Origin: an uncultured Bacteroidales bacterium
GTDB taxonomy: Bacteria; Bacteroidota; Bacteroidia; Bacteroidales; Bacteroidaceae
Assembly: GCA_902789725.1 (NCBI GenBank)
Contig: CADAPC010000012.1
Span: 1 to 56,205 of the forward strand
Length of the DNA: 56,205 nucleotides
Reading direction: 5' to 3'
Position numbers and translations under genes: made by a program. This document shows, in pieces, positions 7,519 to 17,586 of this stretch. How positions within the stretch are numbered: the first letter of the stretch is position 1; every line of letters starts with the position of its first letter. The notes beneath the pieces are model-generated. The model made no database searches and was not told where the DNA came from. It worked only from the letters and a program-made list of their open reading frames with translations.

Positions 7519-8250
7519 ATGAACACATACGGATTGATTGGTTACCCATTAGGACACTCGTTCTCTCGCAAGTTCTTCACGGAGAAATTTGAGAAGGAGG
7601 GGATTGATGCACAATATTTGAACTTTGAAATTCCAAGCATCGAGGAGTTTCCTGAGATTATCAAGAACAACCCAGAGTTGAGAGGGTTGAACGTGACGAT
7701 TCCTTATAAGCAGCAGGTGATGCAGTATTTACACAACATCAGCGAAGAGGCTTCGGCTATAGGAGCCGTCAATGTTGTGAGAGTGAGAGACGGACATCTG
7801 ACTGGTTTCAACAGCGATGTGATTGGCTTTGTCAACAGCATTCGCCCATTACTAAAACCGCATCACAAGAAAGCACTCATCTTAGGAACAGGAGGGGCAT
7901 CGAAAGCGATTCATTACGGATTGGAGAAGAAGTTGGGGATGGAGACACTGTTTGTGAGCAGAACTGCACGGGAAGGGATGATTACCTACGATGACATCAC
8001 ACCCGAAACCCTACAGGCATACCATGTCATTGTCAACTGCTCGCCCGTCGGCATGTACCCGCATGTGGATGAATGCCCTGCCCTGCCCTACGAAGCCATG
8101 AACGAAAACAACCTTTTGTATGACTTGGTGTACAATCCCCTTAAAACGCTCTTCATGAAGAAGGGGGCTGAACAGGGTGCAACGGTGAAAAACGGATTGG
8201 AAATGTTACACTTACAAGCCATTGCTTCGTGGAAATTCTGGGGAACGTGA
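7519..8250 (+). CDS. aroE: Shikimate dehydrogenase
   Basis: Reduces 3-dehydroshikimate to shikimate with NADPH in aromatic amino-acid synthesis. Shikimate-binding residues lie in GHSFSRKFF (near the N-terminus) and in NVTIPYKQQV with its catalytic Lys; the cofactor loop is GTGGASKAI, and the C-terminal GLEMLHLQA is typical. At 243 residues it is shorter than the E. coli enzyme (272), as usual in Bacteroidetes. It starts 18 bp after the S41 peptidase gene. Confidence 0.96.
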   Translation: MNTYGLIGYPLGHSFSRKFFTEKFEKEGIDAQYLNFEIPSIEEFPEIIKNNPELRGLNVTIPYKQQVMQYLHNISEEASAIGAVNVVRVRDGHLTGFNSDVIGFVNSIRPLLKPHHKKALILGTGGASKAIHYGLEKKLGMETLFVSRTAREGMITYDDITPETLQAYHVIVNCSPVGMYPHVDECPALPYEAMNENNLLYDLVYNPLKTLFMKKGAEQGATVKNGLEMLHLQAIASWKFWGT

Positions 8251-8290
8251 TTTTTTCACTTGGTTTGATTCACTTTTCACTTTATTTTTG

Positions 8291-8298
8291 TACCTTTG
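8291..8298 (+). promoter_or_regulatory. -7 box upstream of the YARHG gene
   Basis: TACCTTTG matches the Bacteroidetes -7 consensus, 36 nt before the next ATG. The closest TTG upstream (8265-8267) leaves a 23-bp spacer, longer than ideal. Confidence 0.5.
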
Positions 8299-8334
8299 CC
8301 CCATCGAATTACTAATCATAAATAACCTAAAAAG

Positions 8335-8988
8335 ATGCGGGCAATACTTTTGACAATCATTCTTTGGGCGTGTGCGCTCTGTGGCATGCAGGCTCAGACC
8401 ATCAAGAAGGGCGACAAATTCTTCGATGGCATATCACTCTATACCGTACAGGAAGTGCGGATGGGGAAAATTGTCTATATGACCAGTAACGACGGTGACG
8501 AACTGACCCTTGAGAAGGTAGATGGCAAGGAAGGTGAATACACCCTGCAACCCAGTCGTCAGGCAGACGAGCCTCCCTTTGGGAGTAAATGGGGAGGACG
8601 GGTGCAGTACATCCATCATGAAGAAAGGAAACTCCTTGCATTCCGCAAACCCAGCAACGGCGAAGTGATGTGGACAATGAATTGGACACGCAACTCATAC
8701 GACAACTGTATCATGATGCAGCAGATGATGCAACAAGAGGAACCAGAGAATGCTGGTACTCTTGCAATTAACCGATACTATCTTCAAGACATTTCCAAGG
8801 CGGATTTGCGCCTAATGCGCAACCGTATTCTTGCCAATCACGGCTATCGCTTCACGTCGAAAGACCTCCAGGAGCACTTCGGCAAATACCGCTGGTACAA
8901 GCCTGTTGATGACAACAGCACCATCAAACTCAACATCATCGAACAAGTCAACCTTGAACTCATTAAGAGCGAGGAGGCGGAAAGATAA
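8335..8988 (+). CDS. Secreted YARHG-domain protein
   Basis: Exported protein of 217 residues with a signal peptide ending near MQAQ. The last 75 residues carry a YARHG-type domain: LRLMRNRILANHGYRF, then LQEHFGKYRWYKP. This extracytoplasmic domain occurs in many bacterial surface proteins but has no known activity. The middle region is predicted beta-rich and not recognised. The next secreted-protein gene follows after 21 bp on the same strand, so they may be cotranscribed. Confidence 0.75.
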   Translation: MRAILLTIILWACALCGMQAQTIKKGDKFFDGISLYTVQEVRMGKIVYMTSNDGDELTLEKVDGKEGEYTLQPSRQADEPPFGSKWGGRVQYIHHEERKLLAFRKPSNGEVMWTMNWTRNSYDNCIMMQQMMQQEEPENAGTLAINRYYLQDISKADLRLMRNRILANHGYRFTSKDLQEHFGKYRWYKPVDDNSTIKLNIIEQVNLELIKSEEAER

Positions 8989-9009
8989 CCCATCAATCAT
9001 GTACACAAT

Positions 9010-9660
9010 ATGAAAAAGATTACACTATCACTTATCTTGAGTGCGTGTGCCCTTGGCATGAACGCACAAGCATTGAAGCAGCAAGGTACATCAGCTGAGC
9101 AGATTGTGCCCAAAGGATGGGAACACGAAGAAGCAATAGGCGACTTGAACAAGGACGGGATAGCAGACTTGGTGATTGTGGCCACTCCTAACTTCAAAGA
9201 GAACATGAAAACCCGTGACGACGGCTACGTTTACAATTTCAACAAACCCATCCTCGCCATCTACTTCGGAGGAACGAGCAACGGATTCCAGCTTTGGAAA
9301 CAATACAAAGAAGTGATTCCGGGACAAGAAGATGAGTACAATTTCCCTGAATTCAGCATCAGCATCAACGACCGGGGAGGATTAAAAATCAGCACGGGAT
9401 CCTTCTCCAGTGGTGGCAGCTGGGCAAACGAAAACTACGACTACATTTTCCGCTACCAAAACGGTGACTTCTACCTGATTGGCAAGGAGTACGAAAGCAT
9501 GATGCGCAACACTGGAGAGATAGAAAAAGTAAGCGAGAACTATCTGACGTGGAAACGCCAAATCACAACGGGCAATATTTCAGAAGATGTGCTGCAGACA
9601 GAAAAATGGGAGAAGATGGAGAAGCATCCCTTGGAAAAATTGGGCGACAGAGAACTCTAA
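9010..9660 (+). CDS. Secreted protein with a calcium-binding-type repeat
   Basis: Hypothetical exported protein of 216 residues; signal peptide ends around GMNAQ. Near residue 45, GDLNKDGIADLVIV matches the DxNxDGxxD loop of FG-GAP/VCBS and dockerin-like calcium sites. The remainder is rich in aromatic and charged residues without a recognised motif (YFGGTSNGFQLWK, GSFSSGGSW). It converges on the PBP gene with only 13 bp between the stops and no obvious hairpin terminator. Confidence 0.7.
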   Translation: MKKITLSLILSACALGMNAQALKQQGTSAEQIVPKGWEHEEAIGDLNKDGIADLVIVATPNFKENMKTRDDGYVYNFNKPILAIYFGGTSNGFQLWKQYKEVIPGQEDEYNFPEFSISINDRGGLKISTGSFSSGGSWANENYDYIFRYQNGDFYLIGKEYESMMRNTGEIEKVSENYLTWKRQITTGNISEDVLQTEKWEKMEKHPLEKLGDREL

Positions 9661-9673
9661 ACATCCCTCACCT

Positions 9674-12112
9674 TTATTCTGTACCTTCCGACACAGAACC
9701 TGGCATTGGAGTGGCATTCGTTTCACTGGCACTACTCTCGCTGTTGGTTCCACTCTCACTTTCCTCCCCACCTTCGTTTTCACCATCTTCTGAGTTGGAG
9801 TGCGGAGACACATAGACAGAAGGACCTATATAAGTGTTGCGAGGAATATCTTCTTTGACAGACGGGTACTTTCCATGATACTGAGGAAAGTTTTTGTCTG
9901 CCAAAACTTTATCCATAAAGTAGCCAAAAATGGGGAGTGCCGTCCGACTGCCCTGACCCAGTGCTCCTGTGCGGAAGTGGATGCAGCGATACTCTCCACC
10001 CACCCAGGCTCCACCCACCAGATTGGGAGCACAGCCAACGAACCAAGCATCGGAATGGTTGCTGGAAGTTCCTGTCTTCCCCCCGAATTCAGTGTCGTAG
10101 CAATGAATGTATTCCCACAAGGCTTGTGTAGTGCCACCAGGTTCGTGCATACCAGCATAAAGCAGACGCTGCAGATAGAATGCCGTCTTGTAACGAATGA
10201 CGGATTGAGGAGCTGGCTCGTCTCTTTCACTGTCATAAATGACATCACCATCGCGGTCAACCACTTTTGTCACAAGAATGGGCTTACGCTGGTTGCCATC
10301 ATTCATTGCTGTACAATAGGCATCGACAAGTTCCAAAAGATTAACATCTGACGAGCCCAAAGCCAACGACGGAGTGGCATCAAGTTTACTCTTGACCCCC
10401 ATCTTATGGGCAATATCAACAACATTGTCAATCCCTGTATCCTGCCCCAACTTGACCGCAATGGTATTGACCGACTGAGCAAAAGCCGACTTCAGCGGAA
10501 GGTTTGCCCCCGTGCAGTAACCTCCTGAATTATGCGGTGTCCAAGTGACCATACGCTGAGGATCATGTGCATCTGGCACTTGCAAAGATATGAGCTGGTC
10601 GCGATAGCAAGTAGTGGGCGTGATATCATCATCGTTCTCAAATGCAGAAGCATAGACAAAAAGCTTGAATGTGGAACCCGGCTGGCGCATAGCCGTTACC
10701 TTATCGTATTTCCAGCTGTTGAAATCCACATCGCCCACCCAAGCACGTACATAACTCGTCTGAGGCTCCATCGCCACAAAGCCACAATGCATAAATTTCA
10801 CCATGTAGCGGATGGAATCCATCGTACTCATCTCTTTCTCTGCCAAATGATTCGGACTGCTGTAATCAAAGACTTTTACGGTATGAGGCTGATTCATATA
10901 ATAATCAATAGAATCAACGTTACCATCAAATTTCTTATCCAGAAGACGATAATAATCACTTCGTTTGGCTATATCTTCAATAAAATTGGGAATTTCTTGC
11001 CCACGCTCATCACGCCAAGGAGACATGCTCCCCCAATGGTTGTTAAACCGCTGCTGAATGGCATACATCTGCTTCTGCACAGCTTGCTCAGCATAGCGTT
11101 GCAAGCGGGTGTCGAGGGTCGTATAGATTTTCAACCCATCCGAATAGAGGTCAACGTTATTCTGTTCTGCCCAGTCTTCCAAATAATCCTTCACAGCTTC
11201 ACGAAAATAGAGCGCACCACCATCGTATGATTTCTCGATAGTATAGTTCAGATTAATGGGAATCTGTATCAAGGAATCCAGTTCGTGCTTTGACACCTTT
11301 CCGTGTTGGTACATATTGTTCAACACCACGTTGCGACGTGCCAAACTATTTTTGGGGTTGACCTTCGGATTATACGTTGTTGTTGCTTTCAGCAGACCCA
11401 CCAACACAGCAGCCTGCTCTGCTGTAAGGTTTTGAGGAGTTGTCTTGAAATATGTCTTGGCAGCTGTCTTAATGCCGAAAGAATTGCTTCCAAAATCGAC
11501 CGTATTGAGATAGAGCGTAAGAATATCTTCCTTGCTATACAAATTCTCAATCTTAATTGCCGTAATCCACTCTTTCGACTTCATCACGAAAATGCCAAAT
11601 CCGGGCACTTTGCCTAAAAGGCCTGTGGAATACTGCGAGCGAATCTTGAAGAGGTTCTTCACCAACTGTTGGGTGATGGTGCTGGCACCTCGCGGATTAC
11701 CTTGCACAATATCTTTCATCGCCGCAAAAAGTCCCTGATAATCAATCCCATGATGCAAATAGAAGCGCTCGTCCTCTGTCGAAATCAGAGCATCAATCAC
11801 ATATGGGGAAATCTCATCGAACTTGACAGGTGAGCGGTTCTCGTTGAAAAACTTGCCAATCAACACACTGTCAGCACTATAGACAAAGGAAGCATCGTTG
11901 GTGACAGGATTCTGAATCACCTCCATCGTGGGTGACACACCAAAAAGACCGAAGAGATTCACATCAACGGCTCCAAGATAAAGATAAAAAAGTACAAATA
12001 AGGAAGCTATCGGGGTTACAAGCCTCTGATACCATGTTCCTCTGTATTGGTTAGTGTACCATTGCAGTGCCGACTTTATCGTCAATAGCACTTTACGCAA
12101 GATTGATTTCAT
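9674..12112 (-). CDS. Class A penicillin-binding protein (PBP1A type)
   Basis: Bifunctional peptidoglycan glycosyltransferase/transpeptidase of 812 residues. One N-terminal membrane segment is followed by the GT51 domain ([27 protein letters not shown]) and a transpeptidase domain with the three catalytic motifs: STFK (nucleophilic Ser), SVN and KTGTSSN. The C-terminal 40 residues are a low-complexity Glu/Ser/Gly/Asn tail. It is the last gene of the lpx-miaA operon and its start overlaps the end of miaA by 20 bp, implying translational coupling. Confidence 0.95.
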   Translation of the reverse strand: MKSILRKVLLTIKSALQWYTNQYRGTWYQRLVTPIASLFVLFYLYLGAVDVNLFGLFGVSPTMEVIQNPVTNDASFVYSADSVLIGKFFNENRSPVKFDEISPYVIDALISTEDERFYLHHGIDYQGLFAAMKDIVQGNPRGASTITQQLVKNLFKIRSQYSTGLLGKVPGFGIFVMKSKEWITAIKIENLYSKEDILTLYLNTVDFGSNSFGIKTAAKTYFKTTPQNLTAEQAAVLVGLLKATTTYNPKVNPKNSLARRNVVLNNMYQHGKVSKHELDSLIQIPINLNYTIEKSYDGGALYFREAVKDYLEDWAEQNNVDLYSDGLKIYTTLDTRLQRYAEQAVQKQMYAIQQRFNNHWGSMSPWRDERGQEIPNFIEDIAKRSDYYRLLDKKFDGNVDSIDYYMNQPHTVKVFDYSSPNHLAEKEMSTMDSIRYMVKFMHCGFVAMEPQTSYVRAWVGDVDFNSWKYDKVTAMRQPGSTFKLFVYASAFENDDDITPTTCYRDQLISLQVPDAHDPQRMVTWTPHNSGGYCTGANLPLKSAFAQSVNTIAVKLGQDTGIDNVVDIAHKMGVKSKLDATPSLALGSSDVNLLELVDAYCTAMNDGNQRKPILVTKVVDRDGDVIYDSERDEPAPQSVIRYKTAFYLQRLLYAGMHEPGGTTQALWEYIHCYDTEFGGKTGTSSNHSDAWFVGCAPNLVGGAWVGGEYRCIHFRTGALGQGSRTALPIFGYFMDKVLADKNFPQYHGKYPSVKEDIPRNTYIGPSVYVSPHSNSEDGENEGGEESESGTNSESSASETNATPMPGSVSEGTE

Positions 12113-13004
12113 TTTCTATCGCTTTTAGCATTTCCTGAACACTCATTTGGTCAGCATCCAACCAATGAATGTCAGCATCGTGCTTATACCAGGTCATTTG
12201 TTTCTTAGCATAAACGCGCGTATTCTTCTTAATTCGCTCCACAGCCATCGGCAATTCCCATTCATCATCAAGCACCTTGAAAAGTTCTTTATACCCCACG
12301 GTATTCAACGAATTGAGGTTTTTAAGGGGATATACACGCTTCGCTTCTTCCATCAACCCATCCCTCATCATTTGATCCACCCGCTGATTGATGCGGTCAA
12401 AAAGTTTTTCGCGCTCACGCCGCAAACCGAACTTTACAATACGGAAGGGGCGACATTTCTGACTATTGGTGCGGAAGGACGTATAGGGCCGCCCCGTCAT
12501 ATAGCAAATTTCCAGTGCATGCACCACACGTTTGTGGTTTTTCTTATCAACAATGTTGTAATAATCAGGATCAAGGATTCTCAGTTCCGCAAGTAATTGG
12601 TCAAGCCCCTCCGTTTCAAGGCGTTGTTTCAACAACCCTCTGGTTTCCTCATCCACTGTGGGAATATCGTCAATCCCTTTCGTCACCGCATCGATATACA
12701 TCATGCTGCCACCCGACAAAATCACATTCTCATGTTCTTTGAAGAGGTCTTCAAGCAGTTGAAGCACATCCTTTTCATATTCTGCTGCACTATAATATTC
12801 GTCCAACTGTAGCGTATGCACAAAAAAGTGTTTCACGCGTGCCAATTCTTCAGCGGTAGGGGCAGCGGTTCCGATTTCAATGCCCTTGTATATTTGCCGC
12901 GAATCAGCATTGATGATGGGAGAGCCAAGACATTCAGCTAACCGAAGACTTAATTCTGTCTTACCCACCCCGGTAGGTCCCAACAGTACCAACAGATTAT
13001 TCAC
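12093..13004 (-). CDS. miaA: tRNA dimethylallyltransferase
   Basis: Adds a dimethylallyl group to A37 of tRNAs reading UNN codons. P-loop [11 protein letters not shown] near the N-terminus; [24 protein letters not shown] and VGYKELF are family signatures; 303 residues is normal length. The start is a GTG at 13004-13002: the in-frame codons upstream reach a TAA within five codons without an ATG. Located 17 bp after the stop of the preceding gene in the operon and overlapping the PBP gene. Confidence 0.95.
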   Translation of the reverse strand: MNNLLVLLGPTGVGKTELSLRLAECLGSPIINADSRQIYKGIEIGTAAPTAEELARVKHFFVHTLQLDEYYSAAEYEKDVLQLLEDLFKEHENVILSGGSMMYIDAVTKGIDDIPTVDEETRGLLKQRLETEGLDQLLAELRILDPDYYNIVDKKNHKRVVHALEICYMTGRPYTSFRTNSQKCRPFRIVKFGLRREREKLFDRINQRVDQMMRDGLMEEAKRVYPLKNLNSLNTVGYKELFKVLDDEWELPMAVERIKKNTRVYAKKQMTWYKHDADIHWLDADQMSVQEMLKAIENEINLA

Positions 13005-13021
13005 GCATTCACACTCTTAGC

Positions 13022-13468
13022 TTATCCAACTGCACCTACAAAACCCAACTTGCCTGATTCCAACACATGCAAGTCAAGCCTTATTGTATATTTCACTCCA
13101 TAATCCATCAGAATTTGGACATCGGCATAAATTTCATCCTTGTCAAGGTTGCAGCAGGTCTTCTTCACCTTCATCGACTTGATGCGGTCAAGTTCAGGAG
13201 TAATAAAGTAAAACCCTTTCTTGTACTCACCAGCCAAAAATTCTGCCACAAACTGCTCTGTGCGGCCTTCCAGAAAACTATCATGCTGCTCAGCCACATA
13301 GTCGGGGTCGAAAAACTTTAACGTCCCCTTCACATCTTTCTGCATCAGGGTGGCTATGAAATTGTTGGCAAAGCTCTTCACTGTCGCCTTGGTATATTCC
13401 TGTGCATTGACTTCCAAGACAGCCATCAGCATCATACCGATAAAAAATAAGCTCAGTTTTCTCATCAT
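13022..13468 (-). CDS. Small exported protein, SnoaL/NTF2-like size (DUF4783-like)
   Basis: Exported protein of 148 residues with a signal peptide (LSLFFIGMMLMAVLEVNAQ). The mature part has a pattern reminiscent of NTF2-like folds: a helix with FANNFIATLMQKDVKGTLKFF, then alternating strands ending VKYTIRLDLHVLESGKLGFV. The family name is a tentative match from memory. Starts at ATG 13468 or 13465. It sits in the lpx operon, so a periplasmic or envelope role is likely but unproven. Confidence 0.6.
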   Translation of the reverse strand: MMRKLSLFFIGMMLMAVLEVNAQEYTKATVKSFANNFIATLMQKDVKGTLKFFDPDYVAEQHDSFLEGRTEQFVAEFLAGEYKKGFYFITPELDRIKSMKVKKTCCNLDKDEIYADVQILMDYGVKYTIRLDLHVLESGKLGFVGAVG

Positions 13469-13513
13469 TCAGTCTTCTATCAAAATAGTTTCGTAGGGTA
13501 GGTTGTATTTCTT

Positions 13514-14053
13514 TTAGTACTCATCGCTGATGTCAAATCCTTCCAAGTCAATCTCACTGCTATCAATCTCCGAACCATACATATCCTCACCATCCATGAT
13601 GGAACTATCATCCACTACAGGATTGCGAGCAAACATTTCATCAAAATCCAAAGTCTGTACAGGAGGTTCACCTAAGGAACGAGTAATTTTACCCTCTTTC
13701 AAATGCTCCCCTGTCTTAATTCCCGACAGTTCGATAAAGAAAACACGGTCGGCCAGCGGATCGAAGGTGTAAAGCATGTGCTGCTTCTTGTCTTCAAGAA
13801 ACTCGCTAAGCTCAGTTTCTGCCATGATGTAGCTGTCCTCGTCTGTAGAAGTGTCCATTTCCTCCAGCGTAATCTCCTGCCCTTTTTCCCATCCATTTTC
13901 ACAAATAATGAAAGAGGTCATCTGGTTATCCTCGTAACCACACGCCTCAAGAATCAGTTTATGCAACTCCAGAAATTTTGCATCAGCATCAATCTGGAAT
14001 TCTCGCATGAAGCCATCCACTTCATCAGAGATCATAGTGAATCTGTAAATCAT
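13514..14053 (-). CDS. Plasmid pRiA4b ORF-3-like domain protein
   Basis: Cytoplasmic protein of 179 residues matching the pRiA4b ORF-3-like family common in Bacteroidetes. Marks are the N-terminal YRFTMISDEVDGFMREFQI, the helix ELHKLILEACGYED and FTSIICENGW-like segment (here MTSFIICENGW), and FDPLADRVFFIEL. The C-terminal 50 residues are strongly acidic (Asp, Glu, Ser). Its function is unknown. It lies between lpxA and the small exported-protein gene with gaps of 47 and 45 bp, so it is probably in the same transcript. Confidence 0.7.
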   Translation of the reverse strand: MIYRFTMISDEVDGFMREFQIDADAKFLELHKLILEACGYEDNQMTSFIICENGWEKGQEITLEEMDTSTDEDSYIMAETELSEFLEDKKQHMLYTFDPLADRVFFIELSGIKTGEHLKEGKITRSLGEPPVQTLDFDEMFARNPVVDDSSIMDGEDMYGSEIDSSEIDLEGFDISDEY

Positions 14054-14100
14054 AAGTCAGAATATGTTAGGAGTTGAATAAAGTCGTACATTTTCGCTTA

Positions 14101-14874
14101 CTATCTGATAATTCCCCGCTGCGAGTTTGAAACAAATTCAATAATGTATTCAATTTCTTTGCTCATGGGTACCTCTTTCTGGATGGCCTCAATAGCTTCA
14201 TTCACAGTTAAATTGCATTGATAAATCAGACGATAGGCATGTGCGATGTTATCTATCAATTCACGGCTAAACCCACGACGCCGCAAACCAATGATGTTCA
14301 ATCCCGCAAAAGCCACAGGCTCACGACCTGCTATCACAAATGGGGGTATATCCTTACTGGTTCTCGTACCACCTTGCACCATCACATATCCGCCAATGCG
14401 ACAAAACTGATGCACCAGCACAACAGCCGAGATGATAGCATTGTCATCAATAATCACTTCGCCTGCCAATTTTGTAGAATTACCCATAATGATGCCATTA
14501 CCAAACACGCAGTCATGAGCTATGTGGGCATTTTCCATGATGAGGTTGTTGCTGCCCACAATGGTTTTACCCTTGCTGGCTGTGCCGCGATGGATAGTGA
14601 CATTTTCACGTATCTTATTGTTGTCACCTATTTCTGCCGTCGTCTCTTCACCCTTGAATTTTAGGTCTTGAGGCACAGCTCCAATCACAGCACCAGGGAA
14701 CAGCGTGTTCTCGTTCCCCATCCGTGTGCCAGAAAGAAGTGTCACACTGTTCATCAACACATTGTTATCACCAATGGTCACATTCTTGTCAATGAAACAG
14801 AAAGGACCTATCTCACAATTTTCACCAATCTTTGCTTCAGGGTCGATAAAAGCTAAAGGACTAATCTTTGCCAT
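14101..14874 (-). CDS. lpxA: UDP-N-acetylglucosamine acyltransferase
   Basis: First enzyme of lipid A synthesis, transferring a 3-hydroxyacyl chain from ACP to UDP-GlcNAc. The left-handed beta-helix hexapeptide repeats run from the N-terminus (AKIGENCEIGPFCFIDKNVTIGD) to about residue 180; VTIHRGT and NAHIAHDCVFG contain the catalytic His region. 257 residues, normal. Eleven bp downstream of lpxC/fabZ in the same operon. Confidence 0.97.
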   Translation of the reverse strand: MAKISPLAFIDPEAKIGENCEIGPFCFIDKNVTIGDNNVLMNSVTLLSGTRMGNENTLFPGAVIGAVPQDLKFKGEETTAEIGDNNKIRENVTIHRGTASKGKTIVGSNNLIMENAHIAHDCVFGNGIIMGNSTKLAGEVIIDDNAIISAVVLVHQFCRIGGYVMVQGGTRTSKDIPPFVIAGREPVAFAGLNIIGLRRRGFSRELIDNIAHAYRLIYQCNLTVNEAIEAIQKEVPMSKEIEYIIEFVSNSQRGIIR

Positions 14875-14885
14875 ATTTCACAATT

Positions 14886-16268
14886 TTATTTGTTTTTGAC
14901 AATTTGAGCCGTAAACTCAGCCTCAGCAGCTACGGTATCACCTACGAATACAAGCCCCGCCATTGTTGCGATGCCACGACGCAGCGGCCCCATCATCTTC
15001 ACTTTGAAGATGAGCGTGTCGCCTGGAACCACCTTGCGACGGAATTTCACATTGTCTATCTTCAGGAAATAGGTGGACCACCGTTCTGGCTCCTCCACAT
15101 TGCTCAACACCAACAAACCTCCCGCCTGAGCCATAGCCTCCACAATCAACACACCTGGCATAACAGGCTCTTCAGGGAAATGTCCCATGAAGAAAGGCTC
15201 GTTACTGGTTACATTCTTCACCGCCACAATTTCAGTTTCATCCACTTCTATCACCTTATCAACCAACTGCATAGGATATCGATGAGGAAGCAAATGCCGA
15301 ATTTTGTTCACATCCATCAGAGGTGTACTGTTAGGGTCGTATGATGGACACTGAACCTCATGCTTCTTGATGTCTCTCCTTATTGCACGCGCGAACTTAT
15401 TATTAATAGTATGCCCTGGCTTTGTAGCAATAACACGCCCAAGGATAGGCTTGCCAACCAGAGCCAGGTCACCAATAATGTCAAGCAACTTGTGGCGTGC
15501 TGTTTCATTGTCCCACATCAGGGGTTTGTGGTTGATGTAGCCCAGCCGAGTGGCATCCATGTGAGGAATGCCAAGCGTGTCGGCCAGTTTATCATAACGC
15601 TCCTGAGGTAACTCACATTCATAGATGACGATTGCATTATCCAAGTCGCCTCCCTTGATGAGCCCAAGGTTCAGGAGAGGCTCAATTTCACGCACGAACA
15701 CAAACGTACGTGCCGAAGCTATCTCCGTGGGGAAGTCTGCGATGTTATCCAAATTGGCGAACTGATTGTCAAGAATCTTCGAATTGAAGGCTATCTGCGC
15801 ATTCACGCAGAAATGGTCATCGGGCAACAAAATCAGATGCTCTCCGTTCTCCCCCTTCACCTCCATTTTATGCTTCACCACATAATAGTCTTTTGGAGCT
15901 TCCTGTTCTTGCAAGCCCACCTTTTGTATTTCCTCCACAAAAGGATAGGCACTGCCATCCAAAATGGGCATTTCAGGTCCGTCCAACTGAATGAGACAAT
16001 TATCAATTCCGCTGGCATAGAGTGCAGCCATCGCGTGCTCAATAGTGCTAATCTTAATGTCGCCCTTCACCAATACGGTGCCGCGCTGTGTATCGCCTAC
16101 ATAGTCAGCATTACATTCCACAATGGGCTGTCCATCCAGGTCTGTCCGTTGAATTTTGTATCCGTGATTCTCCTCCGCCGGGCAGAATACTGCCGTAATG
16201 AACTGCCCTGTATGCAGTCCTTTTCCTTTTACCGTGAAAGAAGCTTTCAGGGTTTGTTGCTTTTGCAT
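14886..16268 (-). CDS. lpxC/fabZ: Bifunctional UDP-3-O-acyl-GlcNAc deacetylase / 3-hydroxyacyl-ACP dehydratase
   Basis: Fusion protein of 460 residues typical of Bacteroidetes. The LpxC half (about 1-300) is a zinc deacetylase for the committed step of lipid A synthesis: STIEHAMAALYASGIDN and HKLLDIIGDLALVG hold the metal-binding His and Asp residues. The FabZ half (about 310-460) dehydrates 3-hydroxyacyl-ACP: LLPHRYPMQLVDKV and FFMGHFPEEPVMPG with its catalytic His, then VEAMAQAGG with Glu. The two activities compete for the same acyl pool, so fusion could balance them. Lies between lpxD and lpxA. Confidence 0.97.
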   Translation of the reverse strand: MQKQQTLKASFTVKGKGLHTGQFITAVFCPAEENHGYKIQRTDLDGQPIVECNADYVGDTQRGTVLVKGDIKISTIEHAMAALYASGIDNCLIQLDGPEMPILDGSAYPFVEEIQKVGLQEQEAPKDYYVVKHKMEVKGENGEHLILLPDDHFCVNAQIAFNSKILDNQFANLDNIADFPTEIASARTFVFVREIEPLLNLGLIKGGDLDNAIVIYECELPQERYDKLADTLGIPHMDATRLGYINHKPLMWDNETARHKLLDIIGDLALVGKPILGRVIATKPGHTINNKFARAIRRDIKKHEVQCPSYDPNSTPLMDVNKIRHLLPHRYPMQLVDKVIEVDETEIVAVKNVTSNEPFFMGHFPEEPVMPGVLIVEAMAQAGGLLVLSNVEEPERWSTYFLKIDNVKFRRKVVPGDTLIFKVKMMGPLRRGIATMAGLVFVGDTVAAEAEFTAQIVKNK

Positions 16269-16308
16269 TGTTTGTATTGAGTTGTTTTTGTAGTTAGTTC
16301 GTTAATTA

Positions 16309-17352
16309 TTAGTTCTCTCGTTTCAGTTCAGCCACTTCTCTTTTCAGCTGTTCCACCTCCTTTAGCAGGTCGGGCAATGAATTGAGGGCTGCCATGTTCT
16401 TAGCGAATTTCTTATGCTCCACTGCCGGATAGCCCATCAGCGTGGCTCCACCCTTCTTGGCAAGGTTGCCTCCGGCCAATCCTGCCTGAGCACCAATGGT
16501 GGTGTGGTCGCCCACTCGCAAGTGACCTGCTATGCCCACTTGCCCAGCAAACACACACCATTCGCCCACTTTCGAACTGCCCGCCACGCCCACTTGGGCA
16601 GACATGACCGTGTGCTGCCCCACTTCCACATTGTGCGCAATCTGAACCAAATTGTCCAGTTTCACACCTTTGCGGATGACGGTACTACCCATCGTGGAGC
16701 GGTCAATGCAAGTATTCGCTCCAATTTCCACATTGTCTTCAATCGTCACAATACCAATCTGCGGAATCTTATCGTAGCCATTCGCCGTAGGAGCGAAGCC
16801 GAAACCATCGGCTCCAATCACACATCCAGCATGAAGAATGCAGTTGCTGCCAACGATACAATCGTGATAGACAACTGCATTGCTATATATTTCGGTGTTG
16901 CTGCCAATTTTAGCATTCCGCCCGATGGTGACATGTGGGTGCAACACCACTCCGTCGCCAATTTCCACTCCTTCACCGATAGCGACAAAAGGACCGATGT
17001 AACAATCTTTGCCTATTTTCGCTGACTTATCTATAAATGCCAAAGAATCGATGCCAACTCGCTTTTGCTGCATGCTTTGATAGAGTTGCAGAAGTTTAGC
17101 CACCGATTCGTAGGCATTCTCCACTCTCACCAACGTGGCTTTCACGGGCTGAGAGGGTTTGAAATCCTTGTTGACCAGTACGACGCTCGATTTCGTTTCA
17201 TAAAGATAATGTTCGTACTGGAGGTTTGCAAGAAATGACAGGGCACCCTCCGTACCTTCCTCAATTTTTGCGAAAGTACTGATGGTGTCATCCGGATTAC
17301 CTTCCACCGTTCCACCTGTAAAACCTGCAATCTGTTGTGCGGTAAATACCAT
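16309..17352 (-). CDS. lpxD: UDP-3-O-acylglucosamine N-acyltransferase
   Basis: Third lipid A enzyme, N-acylating UDP-3-O-acylglucosamine. N-terminal uridine-binding domain, then beta-helix repeats ([21 protein letters not shown] and on), catalytic-His region [11 protein letters not shown], and a C-terminal helix ([18 protein letters not shown]). 347 residues. First gene of the lpx-miaA-PBP operon. Its 5' end and promoter belong to a sequence that is repeated 5.2 kb away, before purM. Confidence 0.97.
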   Translation of the reverse strand: MVFTAQQIAGFTGGTVEGNPDDTISTFAKIEEGTEGALSFLANLQYEHYLYETKSSVVLVNKDFKPSQPVKATLVRVENAYESVAKLLQLYQSMQQKRVGIDSLAFIDKSAKIGKDCYIGPFVAIGEGVEIGDGVVLHPHVTIGRNAKIGSNTEIYSNAVVYHDCIVGSNCILHAGCVIGADGFGFAPTANGYDKIPQIGIVTIEDNVEIGANTCIDRSTMGSTVIRKGVKLDNLVQIAHNVEVGQHTVMSAQVGVAGSSKVGEWCVFAGQVGIAGHLRVGDHTTIGAQAGLAGGNLAKKGGATLMGYPAVEHKKFAKNMAALNSLPDLLKEVEQLKREVAELKREN

Positions 17353-17500
17353 CTATTTCCTCTTTAATTACGTAATATGCTTGCAAATTTAGGAAAGAAA
17401 TTCGACATAGCGACAATTTCTCCCATTTTTTCACTGCCTTTGCATCAGAAAACATCAAAAAAGACTAAAATACGCAACTAAAATGGCAATAGGCAACACA
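17311..17500. repeat. Copy A of a duplicated lpxD/purM divergent promoter region
   Basis: About 185 bp, from the first 14 lpxD codons through the promoter region to an ATG followed by the first few purM-like codons, aligns almost end to end with 22575-22759. Copy A keeps the lpxD-side -7 box (TAAATTTG, minus, 17384-17391), but its purM-side -7 box has decayed to TGCCTTTG. The purM-like ATG (17483-17485) opens a frame that resembles purM for only five codons. Confidence 0.8.
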
Positions 17501-17586
17501 TCACTACAGAAACTGAGTTGTGTTGTTCCACATGTCGAAGAGGCATCGATGCTGATTACTGCTTAAAGGCGAAGGAGTGCGCCTGA

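Noticed and set aside
14886..16280. Plus-strand frames opposite lpxC/fabZ
   Set aside because: Shadow frames without motifs, opposite a clear gene.
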